64,000 nt of DNA from the NCBI GenBank assembly GCA_002472275.1, contig DKRQ01000029.1:10667-74666 (forward strand). Reading direction: 5' to 3'. The notes under the pieces are model-generated. The model saw only the letters and a list, made by a program, of their open reading frames with translations. It searched no databases and was not told the origin of the DNA. Positions 18,333 to 28,200 of this stretch are shown piece by piece. The DNA is from Caryophanales bacterium UBA7278. GTDB taxonomy: Bacteria > Bacillota_I > Bacilli_A > RFN20 > CAG-826. Position numbers and translations under genes: made by a program. Position 1 is the stretch's first letter; each line of letters opens with the position of its first letter.

Positions 18333-18727
18333 TAAGGGTGTTAAGTGACAATAAGGATGCAACAAGCTAGGCCTTTTTGAGGCGGATGGTCTGTTTTCCG
18401 CGGGTTTTGTTGCAATGAGTCTGACCACCTTTGCAATCGACGGCCCCATCGTTTGCATTAAGGGCGAGCCGAAAACGGCCGAAGCCACGGGTTTGACTAA
18501 CTCGTTGCAACAGCCCTCCGCCCAATTCCATTCCGAGCTTACTTAAGCAATGACGGCTTCAGGCATACCTCCTTGGCTGGGATTCGCCTGATTCCGATCG
18601 CCTCCATGAAGCCCTCGCCGAACCTCGCGGCCATAAGGTCGTACGGGGTTCGGTTTTCTGTTGTTTTCAGGCCGATTATGTCTAAAATAGAATTGAATTC
18701 GAAAAAAGTCAGAAAGGAGTGTTTTCC
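18333..18727. other. Intergenic region with degraded mobile-element sequence
   Basis: 395 bp. The part from 18539 to 18715 encodes a transposase-like tail on the minus strand (listed separately). The part from 18333 to 18538 has no convincing gene and shows only scattered GTTGCAA repeats. The last 15 bases carry the AGAAAGGAG ribosome binding site for the next gene. Confidence 0.5.
18539..18715 (-). pseudogene. C-terminal remnant of a transposase-like protein
   Basis: A reading frame of about 59 codons on the minus strand ends in a TAA at 18539-18541. Its end reads LKTTENRTPYDLM, then FGEGFMEAIGIRRIPAKEV, then LKPSLLK. That style of tail (TPYDL, GI..IP, PSLLK) reminds me of bacterial insertion-sequence transposases, but I cannot name the family securely. 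No start codon, catalytic residues or terminal repeats are visible, so it is a dead fragment. Its upstream edge runs into the DUF4143 gene's leader, suggesting that the element's main part was deleted here. Confidence 0.35.
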
Positions 18728-20005
18728 ATGCCTTACATCCCCAGGGCAATCGAGCCCCTATTGATAAGGAAGTTCCAAACTTACAAAAGCGTCGCGGTCA
18801 CGGGCGCCAGACAAGTAGGCAAAACCAGAATGACCAAAGAGCTTTTCCCCGAGGTGAGGAGGATCAATCTGAAAAACCCCAATTTGCTTACCGCCGCAAA
18901 CGCCGATCCACAAGGCTTCATGCAAAGCTTCGAGAGGCCTTTGTTCATCGATGAGGTTCAAGAATGCCCCCGATTGCTAAGTTCCGTCAAGGATATCCTC
19001 GACGAGGTTTCCGACTACGGGAATTATCTATTTTCCGGTTCGCAGAAATGGTCGCTGATGGAAGGCCTATCGGATTCCTTGTCCGGATTGGTGGGAATCA
19101 TCGAACTGGCGGGCCTTTCCCTAAGGGAAATCAACCGCATCCATTTCAATGAGAGATTCCTTCCTAACGAATCCTACATAAAGGATCGGGAAAAGGAACT
19201 GAAGCGGTACGGGGACATTTGGAAAACCATCCACCGGGGCTTTTATCCCGAACTATACGAACACCCCGAGAAGGATTGGGAGGACTTCTATCAGGATTAC
19301 GCGAAAACCTATATCGAAAGGGACGTTTACAAAATCACGAAGGTCAGGGATTACCAGACCTTCTACAAATTCATGGTATCCGTCGCCGCCAGAACGGGGC
19401 AAACCCTCGATTACACAAGCATTGCAAGCGACATAGGCGTAAGCGTGGATACCGTCAAATCGTGGATTGGGATCCTCCAAAAAACAGACGTCGTATTTTT
19501 GCTTCAGCCCTATTGCAATTCCCATCTAAACCGGGCGATCAAATCCCCGAAGATCTACTTCAGAGACACTGGCTTGGCCTGCTTTTTGACGGCGTGGCTG
19601 ACCCCTGAGACCTTAAGGAACGGGGCGATGGCCGGCCATATGTTCGAGACGTTCGTCGTCAACGAGATCATCAAATCGTTCATCAACGTCGGGAAGGATT
19701 ACTCCAAATACGTCTTCTATTACCGTGGAAAGGACAAAGTGAAGAGAAAGAGGGTTGACGCAAGCGGAACCGTCCATGAGGAAACGGAGGAAAGCGAAAT
19801 CGATCTCATCATCGAAGAGGATGGCGTCCTTTATCCCGTGGAAATCAAAAAAGGGACCAATCCCACCGCAAGCGACGCCGATGCCTTCGTATTGCTCGAC
19901 AAGGACTTGAGCAAAAGAAGGGGAACCGGGGCCATCGTTTGCATGGGCGAGCACAAAATTAAGCTCAGAGACAACCTTTATTCCCTGCCCATCGATTACA
20001 TTTGA
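18728..20005 (+). CDS. ATP-binding protein with DUF4143 domain
   Basis: A 425-residue AAA-type ATPase. Walker A is GARQVGKT (residues 25-32), Walker B LFIDEVQE, sensor region FSGSQ. A winged-helix-like segment lies in the middle (SIASDIGVSVDTVKSWIGIL), and the DUF4143 C-terminal nuclease-like fold carries SEIDLIIEEDGVLYPVEIKKG, the restriction-endonuclease-like D...E-X-K pattern. Start at 18728 is set by AGGAG nine bases upstream. These proteins are abundant in anaerobes and archaea, but their cellular role is not established. A fragment of a second copy lies at 22374-22472. Confidence 0.88.
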   Translation: MPYIPRAIEPLLIRKFQTYKSVAVTGARQVGKTRMTKELFPEVRRINLKNPNLLTAANADPQGFMQSFERPLFIDEVQECPRLLSSVKDILDEVSDYGNYLFSGSQKWSLMEGLSDSLSGLVGIIELAGLSLREINRIHFNERFLPNESYIKDREKELKRYGDIWKTIHRGFYPELYEHPEKDWEDFYQDYAKTYIERDVYKITKVRDYQTFYKFMVSVAARTGQTLDYTSIASDIGVSVDTVKSWIGILQKTDVVFLLQPYCNSHLNRAIKSPKIYFRDTGLACFLTAWLTPETLRNGAMAGHMFETFVVNEIIKSFINVGKDYSKYVFYYRGKDKVKRKRVDASGTVHEETEESEIDLIIEEDGVLYPVEIKKGTNPTASDADAFVLLDKDLSKRRGTGAIVCMGEHKIKLRDNLYSLPIDYI

Positions 20006-20115
20006 GCAAACGCGCCGGGACCGTCGAATGATACATGCGTAGCCATTGTAGGCGCGGAGATAACGGAAACCCTCTCGATAGATTTGAGTCTCCTTAAGGG
20101 GTAAAATGCCAACGC

Positions 20116-22368
20116 ATGAAAACTAGACTTGGCTTATTCGTCCTCATTGGGGCGCTTGGGTTGGCTTCTGGCGCGGGCGCCATCGCTTTTAACGCGCCTG
20201 AAGCGGTCGAGGCCTCCGCCTCGTGGGATTACACCTCCGCGATCAACCATTACAACAACGGTAACAAAGACTCCCTTTTCTCTAATCTTAGGGGCAAACT
20301 TTCGGCCGCTGAAGCAGGTACCTCCTACGATGGACTTTGGGATACCTACAAAACCGTCTACTTAAAAGAAGATGGCCACATTAAAGATTATTATTCTAAC
20401 GCCACCTCCTTTTCCCCGGGGGATCAGGGCAGCGGCTCGTCCGAAGGTGGCGCCTACAATCGCGAACATTCAATCCCCAAATCCTGGTGGGGTGGATCGA
20501 AGAAAGACCAAGGGTGCGATCCCTTTATTGTCATTCCCACCGATTGCTACATTAACTCTATGAGGGGGAATTATCCCTTTGGAGAAGTTGCTACAGTTGA
20601 GAGGCAATCCAAAAATGGATATTCGAAGCTTGGCAAACCCGTTTCAGGCTCTGGCTACAATGGGGAAAAGGTTTTCGAGCCCGATGACTCGGTCAAAGGC
20701 GATTTGGCCCGAATCGTTTTCTACGCAATCACAAAATACCAAGGTGCCTATGGCTGGACCTCCGGCAATGGCGGTTCGACCTTCTCGGGCAACGAAACCA
20801 AGAACTTCGGACTGACCGATTACGCGGTCAAACTGCTCACAAAATGGCATAACCTCGATAAGCCCGACGCATGGGAAAAAACTGTCAACGACCGATTAGA
20901 AGGGAAAACAACTCTTCGCAACCCCTTTATCGATCACCCCGAATTCGTCTCGCTCCTTTGGGATAGCGGAACCCATTACGTCCCCGGTGAAGGGGAAGAC
21001 ATCCCCGTTGGAAGCGTCTCTCTCGATAAAACGTATTATTCGGGCGAGAAGGGCTCCAGCTTCCAATTGACCGCAACTTCGTCTGCGGGTACTCCCATCA
21101 ACTGGTCAAAAAATTCAAATGCGGTTAGCCTAAGCCCGACGTCCTCCTTGTCGGGAAAGGCGATCACTGTTTCCTTGGTTAATGAGGGAACGGCGACGAT
21201 CTACGCCCAAACGACGATCAATGAGAAAGTCGTTAAAGCCGCCTGCTCGGTGTCGGTCTACATCCCTGTGACCGGCCTCTATTACGAAGGGGTGCCCGCT
21301 TATGTCGAGTATTGGGATGGGGACGATTTCGATTCGACGGGAATCAGCGTCTATGCGACGACAAGCGACGGAGTCCAGGACGTGACTGACCAGGTCGCTT
21401 GGGACGATTTGGAAGTGGGGGATACCTCGGTAACGGGCCATTACGCGGACAAAACCATCACGGTAAACGGGATTTACGTAAACGCTGCCAGCTCCTCCGA
21501 ATCCTCTGGGGACACCGTCACTTTGGATGGGAACGACTTCGAATCGCTTAGCACCACGGAAGGCAACCAAACCATCACGAAAGGTGGTGCCTCCTTCTCT
21601 GGCTACATCAAACGTTTGGATAGTTCCAACGAGCATTACCTTTGGCTGTCTAAGCTCAGTGACACCAAAGCTGGCTATTTCTACAACACGACGAGCCTCG
21701 GCTCCATCAAGAAGATAACTTTGAGCTATTCCTCAGGCGGTTCCGCCGACGCGAGTCAGTGCGTGAGTTTCGGCACTTCGGCCATGACTTCGAAAATGAC
21801 GGCTCCCGTCAACGGAGAAACACTTACCACTTCACCTAAAGGCGGAAGTAACCAAATCAGTCCGTCCAAAGGCGGAAAATATGGGTTCTTCAATATCTCC
21901 ATCACCAATGGGAAGAACCTTCAGGTCACTTCCATGGTAATCGAAACGGAGGAGGCGACTTACGGCGCGGAAAGCTTTGCTTCCGACTTCCTCCGTTACA
22001 CGGCCTGCGACTACACCGGCGCGAGCGAGCCCACCTTCCTAGAGGATATGGATTGGGATTCCTTTGCCGATAGCTATGCGCTTCTCGCCGATGAGGAAAA
22101 ACTTGCCCTGAAAAACGGCATGGCCAATTCCGCCGGCACGATTGTCGAAAGGTGCTTGGCTCGCTATGACCTGATTGTCGGCAAATACGGCTACGAGAAC
22201 TTCATGGATAGGAACGTTTCATCCCTCGCCTTGAACTATACCTTCGGCTTATCAAAGAATTCGCCTAACCTCGCCATCATCGTGGCGGTCATCCTCGGCG
22301 CTTCGATAGCAGGGGTGGGCGGTTACCTGCTAGTCAAAAAATCCTCTTCAAAGAAGAAAGACAAATAG
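20116..22368 (+). CDS. Secreted endonuclease I-family nuclease with Ig-like domains and C-terminal anchor
   Basis: A 750-residue exported protein. A signal peptide (residues 1-35, ending near EASAS) is followed by an endonuclease I domain at about 40-290, recognised by YNREHSIPKSWWGG, with its His and Asn metal-site residues, and GNYPFGEV. Next come a BIG2-like Ig domain (GSVSLDKTYYSGEKG), a second Ig-like unit (VTGLYYEGVPAYVEYWDG), and a beta-rich module of about 150 residues. A terminal membrane helix (about 720-742) precedes a Lys/Ser tail. It likely degrades extracellular DNA or RNA at the cell surface for nutrient recovery or biofilm control. TAAAAT at 20102-20107 may be its -10 element. 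Confidence 0.87.
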   Translation: MKTRLGLFVLIGALGLASGAGAIAFNAPEAVEASASWDYTSAINHYNNGNKDSLFSNLRGKLSAAEAGTSYDGLWDTYKTVYLKEDGHIKDYYSNATSFSPGDQGSGSSEGGAYNREHSIPKSWWGGSKKDQGCDPFIVIPTDCYINSMRGNYPFGEVATVERQSKNGYSKLGKPVSGSGYNGEKVFEPDDSVKGDLARIVFYAITKYQGAYGWTSGNGGSTFSGNETKNFGLTDYAVKLLTKWHNLDKPDAWEKTVNDRLEGKTTLRNPFIDHPEFVSLLWDSGTHYVPGEGEDIPVGSVSLDKTYYSGEKGSSFQLTATSSAGTPINWSKNSNAVSLSPTSSLSGKAITVSLVNEGTATIYAQTTINEKVVKAACSVSVYIPVTGLYYEGVPAYVEYWDGDDFDSTGISVYATTSDGVQDVTDQVAWDDLEVGDTSVTGHYADKTITVNGIYVNAASSSESSGDTVTLDGNDFESLSTTEGNQTITKGGASFSGYIKRLDSSNEHYLWLSKLSDTKAGYFYNTTSLGSIKKITLSYSSGGSADASQCVSFGTSAMTSKMTAPVNGETLTTSPKGGSNQISPSKGGKYGFFNISITNGKNLQVTSMVIETEEATYGAESFASDFLRYTACDYTGASEPTFLEDMDWDSFADSYALLADEEKLALKNGMANSAGTIVERCLARYDLIVGKYGYENFMDRNVSSLALNYTFGLSKNSPNLAIIVAVILGASIAGVGGYLLVKKSSSKKKDK

Positions 22369-22373
22369 ACAAA

Positions 22374-22472
22374 TCAAATGTAATCCAACGGGAGGCAAAT
22401 CAAATCGTCCTTCAGGCGGATTTCCTCCCGAACATTGCAAAGGATGATCCCGGTCTTTCTGTGTTTTTCCAC
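22374..22472 (-). pseudogene. C-terminal remnant of a DUF4143 ATPase
   Basis: About 33 codons on the minus strand, ending TGA at 22374-22376, read TGIILCNVREEIRLKDDL then LPLDYI. This lines up with the end of the intact DUF4143 protein at 18728-20005 (TGAIVCMGEHKIKLRDNL then LPIDYI). Upstream the frame meets a TAA at 22476-22478 and no homologous codons continue, so only the tail survives. The two ends share only part of their residues, so this is a diverged family member rather than a fresh duplication. Confidence 0.65.
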
Positions 22473-22538
22473 GCCTTATTGTTCGTCACAAAAAAACGTG
22501 AACGCAGGCGAAATGTAAGTTCTAAGGCCAATGGGTTT

Positions 22539-24101
22539 TTATTGCTTGGGTTCTTCGACGGCAGGAGTCACTTCTTCCTCTTCGCCCTCATTCACGCCCG
22601 TGTCGCGGTTTTGGAGGAAGAAGAAATAGACGAGGCAGGCAAGCAAACCTAAGACGAAAGAGATTATCACGAGGATCAGGCCTTCGCTTGAAAAGACCCT
22701 AGAATACCCGTTATCCGGCCAAATCGCATCGACGATACCCATGACTTCGATAAGAAGGATAGCGATGGGGGCGACGAATTTGATTCCAAAAGAGAAGGCG
22801 TGTTGGAATTTACCTAAATTAAGCCCATCTTCTTTTAGGGCTCTCGATAAGGCGGTGACGCTGAAAAGCTCTTTTTTGTTCTTAGGCTTAAACAAGAGCC
22901 AGCCAAGAGCGATGGCTATGAACAAACTCCCGATGGGAATAAAGAATAGGCTCACGATGGAATCGAGGATCTCCAATAGGCTTTTGTTGCCTAGTGACAT
23001 GAAGTTATTTCCGTTAAGCGATTGCCCTAAGGATATGCCTACCGGTATGGAACCGATTAAGCAAAGAAGCGTAACGATGGGGATGGCTTTGATCTTTTTG
23101 ACTTTGAATACCTGAACCACGAGTTGAACGATGCCTTCTAATAAGGCTATGACCGAGGTGATCGCGGCGATGCTCACCATGCCAAAGAAGAAGAAAGAAA
23201 TGATTTTCCCTGCAAAACCGAGCTTATTAAAAATAATCGGCATGGAGGAGAAAAGCAGCATAAGGCCATTGTTTTGCAAGGCAACCCCCGTCTCGGCCTG
23301 ATAATGGTAAATCGCGGGGAAGATGGCTAAGCCGGCGATTAAGGCGACGAACGTATCAAAGAAAGCGATCCATAAGACCGAACGCCCGATCTTTACTTTC
23401 TTACCCGTGTAGGAACCATAGACCGCCATGATGCCAGTGCCTACGGAAAGGGAGAAGAAGGCTTGGCTCATCGCCGCGAGGACGCCTTTGAAACCTAATT
23501 GTCGGAAGTCTGGGTTTAGATAGTAATTGAGTCCCTCTGACACGCCATTGCCAAGGCAAAGGCAATAAATCGCGATGCCGACGAGGACGACGACCAAGAT
23601 GGGCATCAAGATCAAACTGGCTTTCTCGATGCCTTTTTTGACGCCGAGGAAAATGATGACCATGGAGAGGAGAAGGAACAAAGCCGTGAAAAGGATCACT
23701 TCCCACCAATTCGCGGAAAACGATTGTAGGATTTCGGTATTGTCGGAGAAGGAATTGACGGTGAACTTAAGCGTATACCCGCCTAAGACCGAATAGAAAA
23801 AGGTGATCAATAATGAGCCGAGGACTCCGAATATCCCAACGAACCCTAGCCTTTTATGGATCTTCTTAAAAGCGGTCACCGGATTGGATTTCGCCCTTCG
23901 TCCGATATACATCTCGGCAACGCATAAGATCGTGCCAAGGAGGATGACGCTTAGGACATAAACGATCACGAAAGCGGCGCCACCATTTTGGCTCGTCTTA
24001 TATGGGAAGCTCCAAAGGTTCCCTAATCCGACCGAACTTCCGGCGGCAGCGAGGACGAATCCGATGCCGCTATTGAATCCATCTTTCTTTGTTTTTTCCA
24101 T
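22539..24101 (-). CDS. Sodium-dependent neurotransmitter:sodium symporter (NSS) family transporter
   Basis: A 520-residue transporter with about 12 membrane helices and the LeuT fold. The N-terminal signature GFVLAAAGSSVGLGNLWSFP carries the unwound first helix with the Na+-binding Ala and Asn. SLSVGTGIMAVYGSY is the conserved helix 6 region. It probably imports an amino acid or related amine with Na+; the substrate cannot be read from sequence. The C terminus is acidic and Glu-rich. Transcribed alone on the minus strand, with about 100 bp to the next gene downstream of its start. Confidence 0.92.
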   Translation of the reverse strand: MEKTKKDGFNSGIGFVLAAAGSSVGLGNLWSFPYKTSQNGGAAFVIVYVLSVILLGTILCVAEMYIGRRAKSNPVTAFKKIHKRLGFVGIFGVLGSLLITFFYSVLGGYTLKFTVNSFSDNTEILQSFSANWWEVILFTALFLLLSMVIIFLGVKKGIEKASLILMPILVVVLVGIAIYCLCLGNGVSEGLNYYLNPDFRQLGFKGVLAAMSQAFFSLSVGTGIMAVYGSYTGKKVKIGRSVLWIAFFDTFVALIAGLAIFPAIYHYQAETGVALQNNGLMLLFSSMPIIFNKLGFAGKIISFFFFGMVSIAAITSVIALLEGIVQLVVQVFKVKKIKAIPIVTLLCLIGSIPVGISLGQSLNGNNFMSLGNKSLLEILDSIVSLFFIPIGSLFIAIALGWLLFKPKNKKELFSVTALSRALKEDGLNLGKFQHAFSFGIKFVAPIAILLIEVMGIVDAIWPDNGYSRVFSSEGLILVIISFVLGLLACLVYFFFLQNRDTGVNEGEEEEVTPAVEEPKQ

Positions 24102-24169
24102 ATCTTTACCCTAGAAGCGAATAAATGATATCAAAAATGCACTCCGGAACGATGAATTTTATATACATA

Positions 24170-24212
24170 TAAAAAGGGGCTGTCGAAGAACTAGTTTTTC
24201 AACGGCTCCTTT
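24170..24212 (-). terminator. Terminator of the second c-di-GMP-controlled operon
   Basis: On the minus strand, AAAAGGAGCCGTTGAA pairs with TTCGACAGCCCCTTTTT across a short loop, giving a long stem followed by T residues. The 5' arm overlaps the stop codon of the lipoprotein gene at 24199. Confidence 0.75.
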
Positions 24213-25257
24213 TCACTTGCTTATAGAGGGTGATGGTGAACATGTCCACCTGCACGTTGGACTCATAGGTAGCAAACCTCGAGTTTTTCGCGTTATACAT
24301 CATCCAGCCCCTGACGTTGGAAGTGGACTCCATATAGAGGTAGCCTTCTTCCTTGGTGAAGGCCCAATGGATGTTGCCTTTGTTTTTGACGAAGGTGACC
24401 TTCTTCTCGTTGGTGGTGGCTAGATACATCCCTTCTTGGGATTCTAAGGTCCAATTGTTATGGGAGCCATCGAGGATATAGGTTCCCGCCTCACTAGGCA
24501 AAGAAGTGATTTCGCTCTTGTCACTAGAGAAGGTTGCAGCGGTGGGGTGAAGGTACATCCCGACGTTCTCTAACGTGGCGACCTTATTCTCTTCGGGGCA
24601 GGCGATCGTCAGCAAATCGCCGGGGGCCAAAGTAGTGGGGTCATCTACCTTCAGCCATTGCTTCTTGTAGGAAGCGTCCCCGTTAACGACGTAGACGGTG
24701 CAGCGCGCCTCGGCGTCCCCGTGGAGGGAACGGCAGGTGATGAGCACGTGGCCTTCCTTGACGCCGGTGACCCTTCCGTACTGGTCGATGCTAGCCACGG
24801 AAGCGTCGGAAGACGACCATTCCACTTCCTTGTCGTCGATAGACAAATCGGTGGGGGTGAAGTCGACGGTCAAATAGAGCTTCTTGCCGATCTTAACGTC
24901 ATATTCCTGCGCGTTGAAACTAAGCCCGGTCACAGGGCCGGACGAAGCCTCGGAAGAGGAACTGGATTCGGAGTTGGTTTGTTCGGAAAAAGAACTGGGT
25001 TGCGCCGAGGAAGAGGAACTTGCGGGTTCCGATTGGCTGGAGGTAGTAGAAGGCTCCGCCGAAGAGACTTCGCTAGAATCCACGGAGGAAGAAGAAACGG
25101 CAGGGGCCTCACTGGTCCCTTCTGAACTCAAAACCGAGGATTGAGAGGGGTTTTGCGAGGAAATAGAGATATTTTGCGAGGAAACATCGCCCGAACTCCC
25201 TGCGCAGGAAAGTAAGGTCAAACTAGATAGAAGAAGAATTGCGGGTCTCGTTTTCAT
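24199..25257 (-). CDS. Ser-rich lipoprotein with BIG2 Ig-like domain
   Basis: A 352-residue lipoprotein, lipobox LLSC at the end of the signal peptide. Residues about 20-115 are a Ser/Glu-rich, low-complexity linker that would span the wall. A BIG2-type Ig domain follows (about 117-195, with VEWSSSDASVASID and GVKEGHVLITC). The C-terminal 150 residues form a beta-rich module (TYILDGSHNNWTLES, Tyr/Trp-rich) of unknown role. It is the last gene of the operon headed by the riboswitch at 30124-30193, 13 bp after the 1325-residue surface protein. Inference: a membrane-anchored surface component or adhesin working with the SipW-type proteins. It does not itself use a SipW-type signal. Confidence 0.75.
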   Translation of the reverse strand: MKTRPAILLLSSLTLLSCAGSSGDVSSQNISISSQNPSQSSVLSSEGTSEAPAVSSSSVDSSEVSSAEPSTTSSQSEPASSSSSAQPSSFSEQTNSESSSSSEASSGPVTGLSFNAQEYDVKIGKKLYLTVDFTPTDLSIDDKEVEWSSSDASVASIDQYGRVTGVKEGHVLITCRSLHGDAEARCTVYVVNGDASYKKQWLKVDDPTTLAPGDLLTIACPEENKVATLENVGMYLHPTAATFSSDKSEITSLPSEAGTYILDGSHNNWTLESQEGMYLATTNEKKVTFVKNKGNIHWAFTKEEGYLYMESTSNVRGWMMYNAKNSRFATYESNVQVDMFTITLYKQVKRSR

Positions 25258-25270
25258 ACCGTTTCCCTCA

Positions 25271-28200
25271 CTAACTGGCAGGGACCCTATTGATGAGCAC
25301 CGAAGTGGGCGTGGTTACGGACGTGCCATTAATCTTGTAGGTGAAGGTATACTGCACCTTTTGCTGGTCGATCACTACGGTGATGGTACCGACGGTCTCG
25401 GTGACATAGGCGGTGAAGTTGACGCTGCCGGTCCTGGTGATGTCGAAATCGTAGCCCGTTAGGGTGTAGAAACCGGTTCCCTCGTTTAGCGACTCCTGCA
25501 GCGTGAATTTGGTTGCAATCTCCGTTGCGGCGTCAGCGATATAATCGAACTCCATGATGGTGGAAGCGGGGCTATAGGCAATGGGCAAAGTCGCTAAATC
25601 ATCGGCTTTGAAAGCGGTTCCACAGGCGTTGCCATATTCGGTTCCTTTATAAACAACAGGAGTGGCAACAGTTTCGCCGCCCTTTGTTTGGGTGATGACC
25701 CTGGCTTTTCCAGTCTCATCGGTGATGGTGGTGACGGTGCCGACGGAGTTGGCGGGATCCCAATCGAGTAATGTGAGGCGATTGAAAGTAGTCGTGGTGG
25801 TGGTTTCCGTTACGAGTGAGATTGGGGAATAGCTTGATTCGCCGGTTTGTTCGCGCAAGGTCATGCCACGCGCAGCATAGGTGATTTCGGTGTCCGGCGG
25901 GCCCGAGCGTGACAAAGTGATGACGTTAGAATCCCTTTGGATGACGACGTCGCCGGCTTGCCCGGCTTTCACGCGGAAGGCGATGGAATCGGCGGCGTTT
26001 AAATCAGCCGCCCCCTCCTTTCTAACCCTCGCGCCTTGCTGATCAGTGGTGATGAGGGCAGCCATGACGGTGGAGGCGCTTTCGACGAGGACGAAGTTCT
26101 CAACATAGGCAGTCAAAGAAGTGATTCTAACGAACTTCTCATGGATTTGTGTGCGGTTGTCTTTTTGGGCGTTGGCGCCGATGTCGAGATAAAGGAGATA
26201 GCCACCCATTGAACCATTTGAAACCGAGCCCAAGCAATACTCTCCTTGGTTTACGGGGATTTCAAAATAGAAGCACTGGTTCTGATAGTCGGAGTTGGTT
26301 TTGAGAGATTCCGAGTATTTGATTCTAGAAGTATTGAAAACGGAATAATACTCGGTCAGGCTATTGAAATCCTCCTGGGTTAAGTATCCGCCCAAATACG
26401 CGACGTCCTTTCCCTCTTCGTTTCGCTCAATCTCCACCTTTTGACCGCGGGCATTCACTCGGTAGGGACGGGTGTATTTCCAGACGGTTTCGGAAGGGGT
26501 ACTGTTTTGTTTATCTTTGACCTTGTAAACATACGAATGGGATTCGGTCGCTATATTGTTTGCATCGAAGTCGGAATAAATTTCCTCAATTTCGTCGATG
26601 CAATCAATTTTGGATTCATTGTTTGAGTTGCGGGTAATCATGTGCAGGGAGAAAAAACTATCGACGATTCGAGAGCCTGTATAAGAACCTGCGAAGAAAT
26701 TAATGTATCCTTTTTGCTTCAGCCTGAAGTCTATGGAGTTTGCGGGCATTTCGTAGTTGTCGTATTCGCGCCCATTAATCTGGGCTTTTATGGCGGAGAC
26801 AAGGCTATTTTCATCAATGTCACTTTGTGTAAAGTGCAAACCGTAAAGGGCGCCGCCGGAATTATTTAGAATGTTGATAAAAGCGGGCTTCGATGCTTTG
26901 TATTTTTGAAACGAATTCGAGTTCTCATCGATGGGGGCAATCTGATTGTCACTCCCTATGGTTTTGACATCTGTGAAGGTTTTCTTGGTGCCATCGAAGT
27001 TCTTCAAATAGGTGTTATAGGTGGTAACTTTTCCACCAGAAACAGTGCGGTATTTCGACACACGGACCGTTGCGTACCCACGGGCGAAAGAATCGGTTTC
27101 ATCGTTAAAAGACGATCCCCCAATGACATAGCCCGTGTTTTGGTAAAGGGGCTCAAAAAGGCCTTCGTTGTGTGTCGCGTTTGGATCGTCGGCAGTCTCT
27201 TTTGCACCCAAAGGATAATAAGTGACGTCTTGGTCATCATAGGCCATCCGAGAAGAAAGGTCGGCTCCCCACGAGTCAGGGCCCTCATAAGATGTTTCGG
27301 AAGTGATGGCTAAAGAAGGAGATGTTGTTCCGGACTCGAAAGTGAGGACTGCCTTATTTTTGATAGAGTCGAAGCTTTCGTTACGACTAGAAATCGCGAA
27401 GGAATAATTGGAGAAAGTGAGGCATTTGTAATAAGTTGTGGTCCAGATAAAACCTGATTCGTAAGTCTCCCACAAGTAATTGTTTTCATTAATTTGGAAT
27501 GATTCGCTCGAACGGCTCGTGGTGAAGGAACCGTCCCTGCCCATGTAATAATTGTAGTTACCGTTGGTGTAGTAAAGGTAGCCGTTGTTGTCTACCATCC
27601 AAGTGCTGGCAGAGCCCGCATTTGTTCCTGTTGAAATACCCGAATTGGTCCTGTTGAGATAATAACTATTTCCGCCTGAAACGTGCTTTATTAGCATCGG
27701 TCTTGACGCCAGTTTCCATCCCGAACTATAAACCAGTTGCCTTTTATCCGAGCAAATGTAACGTTTCCCGTCCGATTCAAACACCTCCCAATTAGTTGGG
27801 TTGGTGCTTACCCTTAGGGTCCCGTTGTCGTCGTTAAGATAGTACGCTTCGTGGCGATAGAGGGTTTTTATTGGGCCCCAGGTCCCGCTTTCTGGGAATT
27901 CCCAAAGAGTGGCGGTATCGAGGTTGGTTGTCCGATTAATCCAGTTATTCGCTTGATTGATGTCGAATTGGAGATAGTTTGTCCCGTCGGTGATTTTATA
28001 GCCGGTGTGCAAGTACTCTTTTTCCTTTTGGTTCCAGTGGCCGCCGGAGACATACATTACAGAGAAATTTTCCGATGCCGGATTACCTTGCCGGGTCATC
28101 TGATAGGCGCCAAGCTTGCTGTTATAGGAAACGCCGCTTTTTCGACCTATGCTGTTATACCTTTTTAAGTCATACCCTTCGTCCCCGGTTGAAGTATAAT

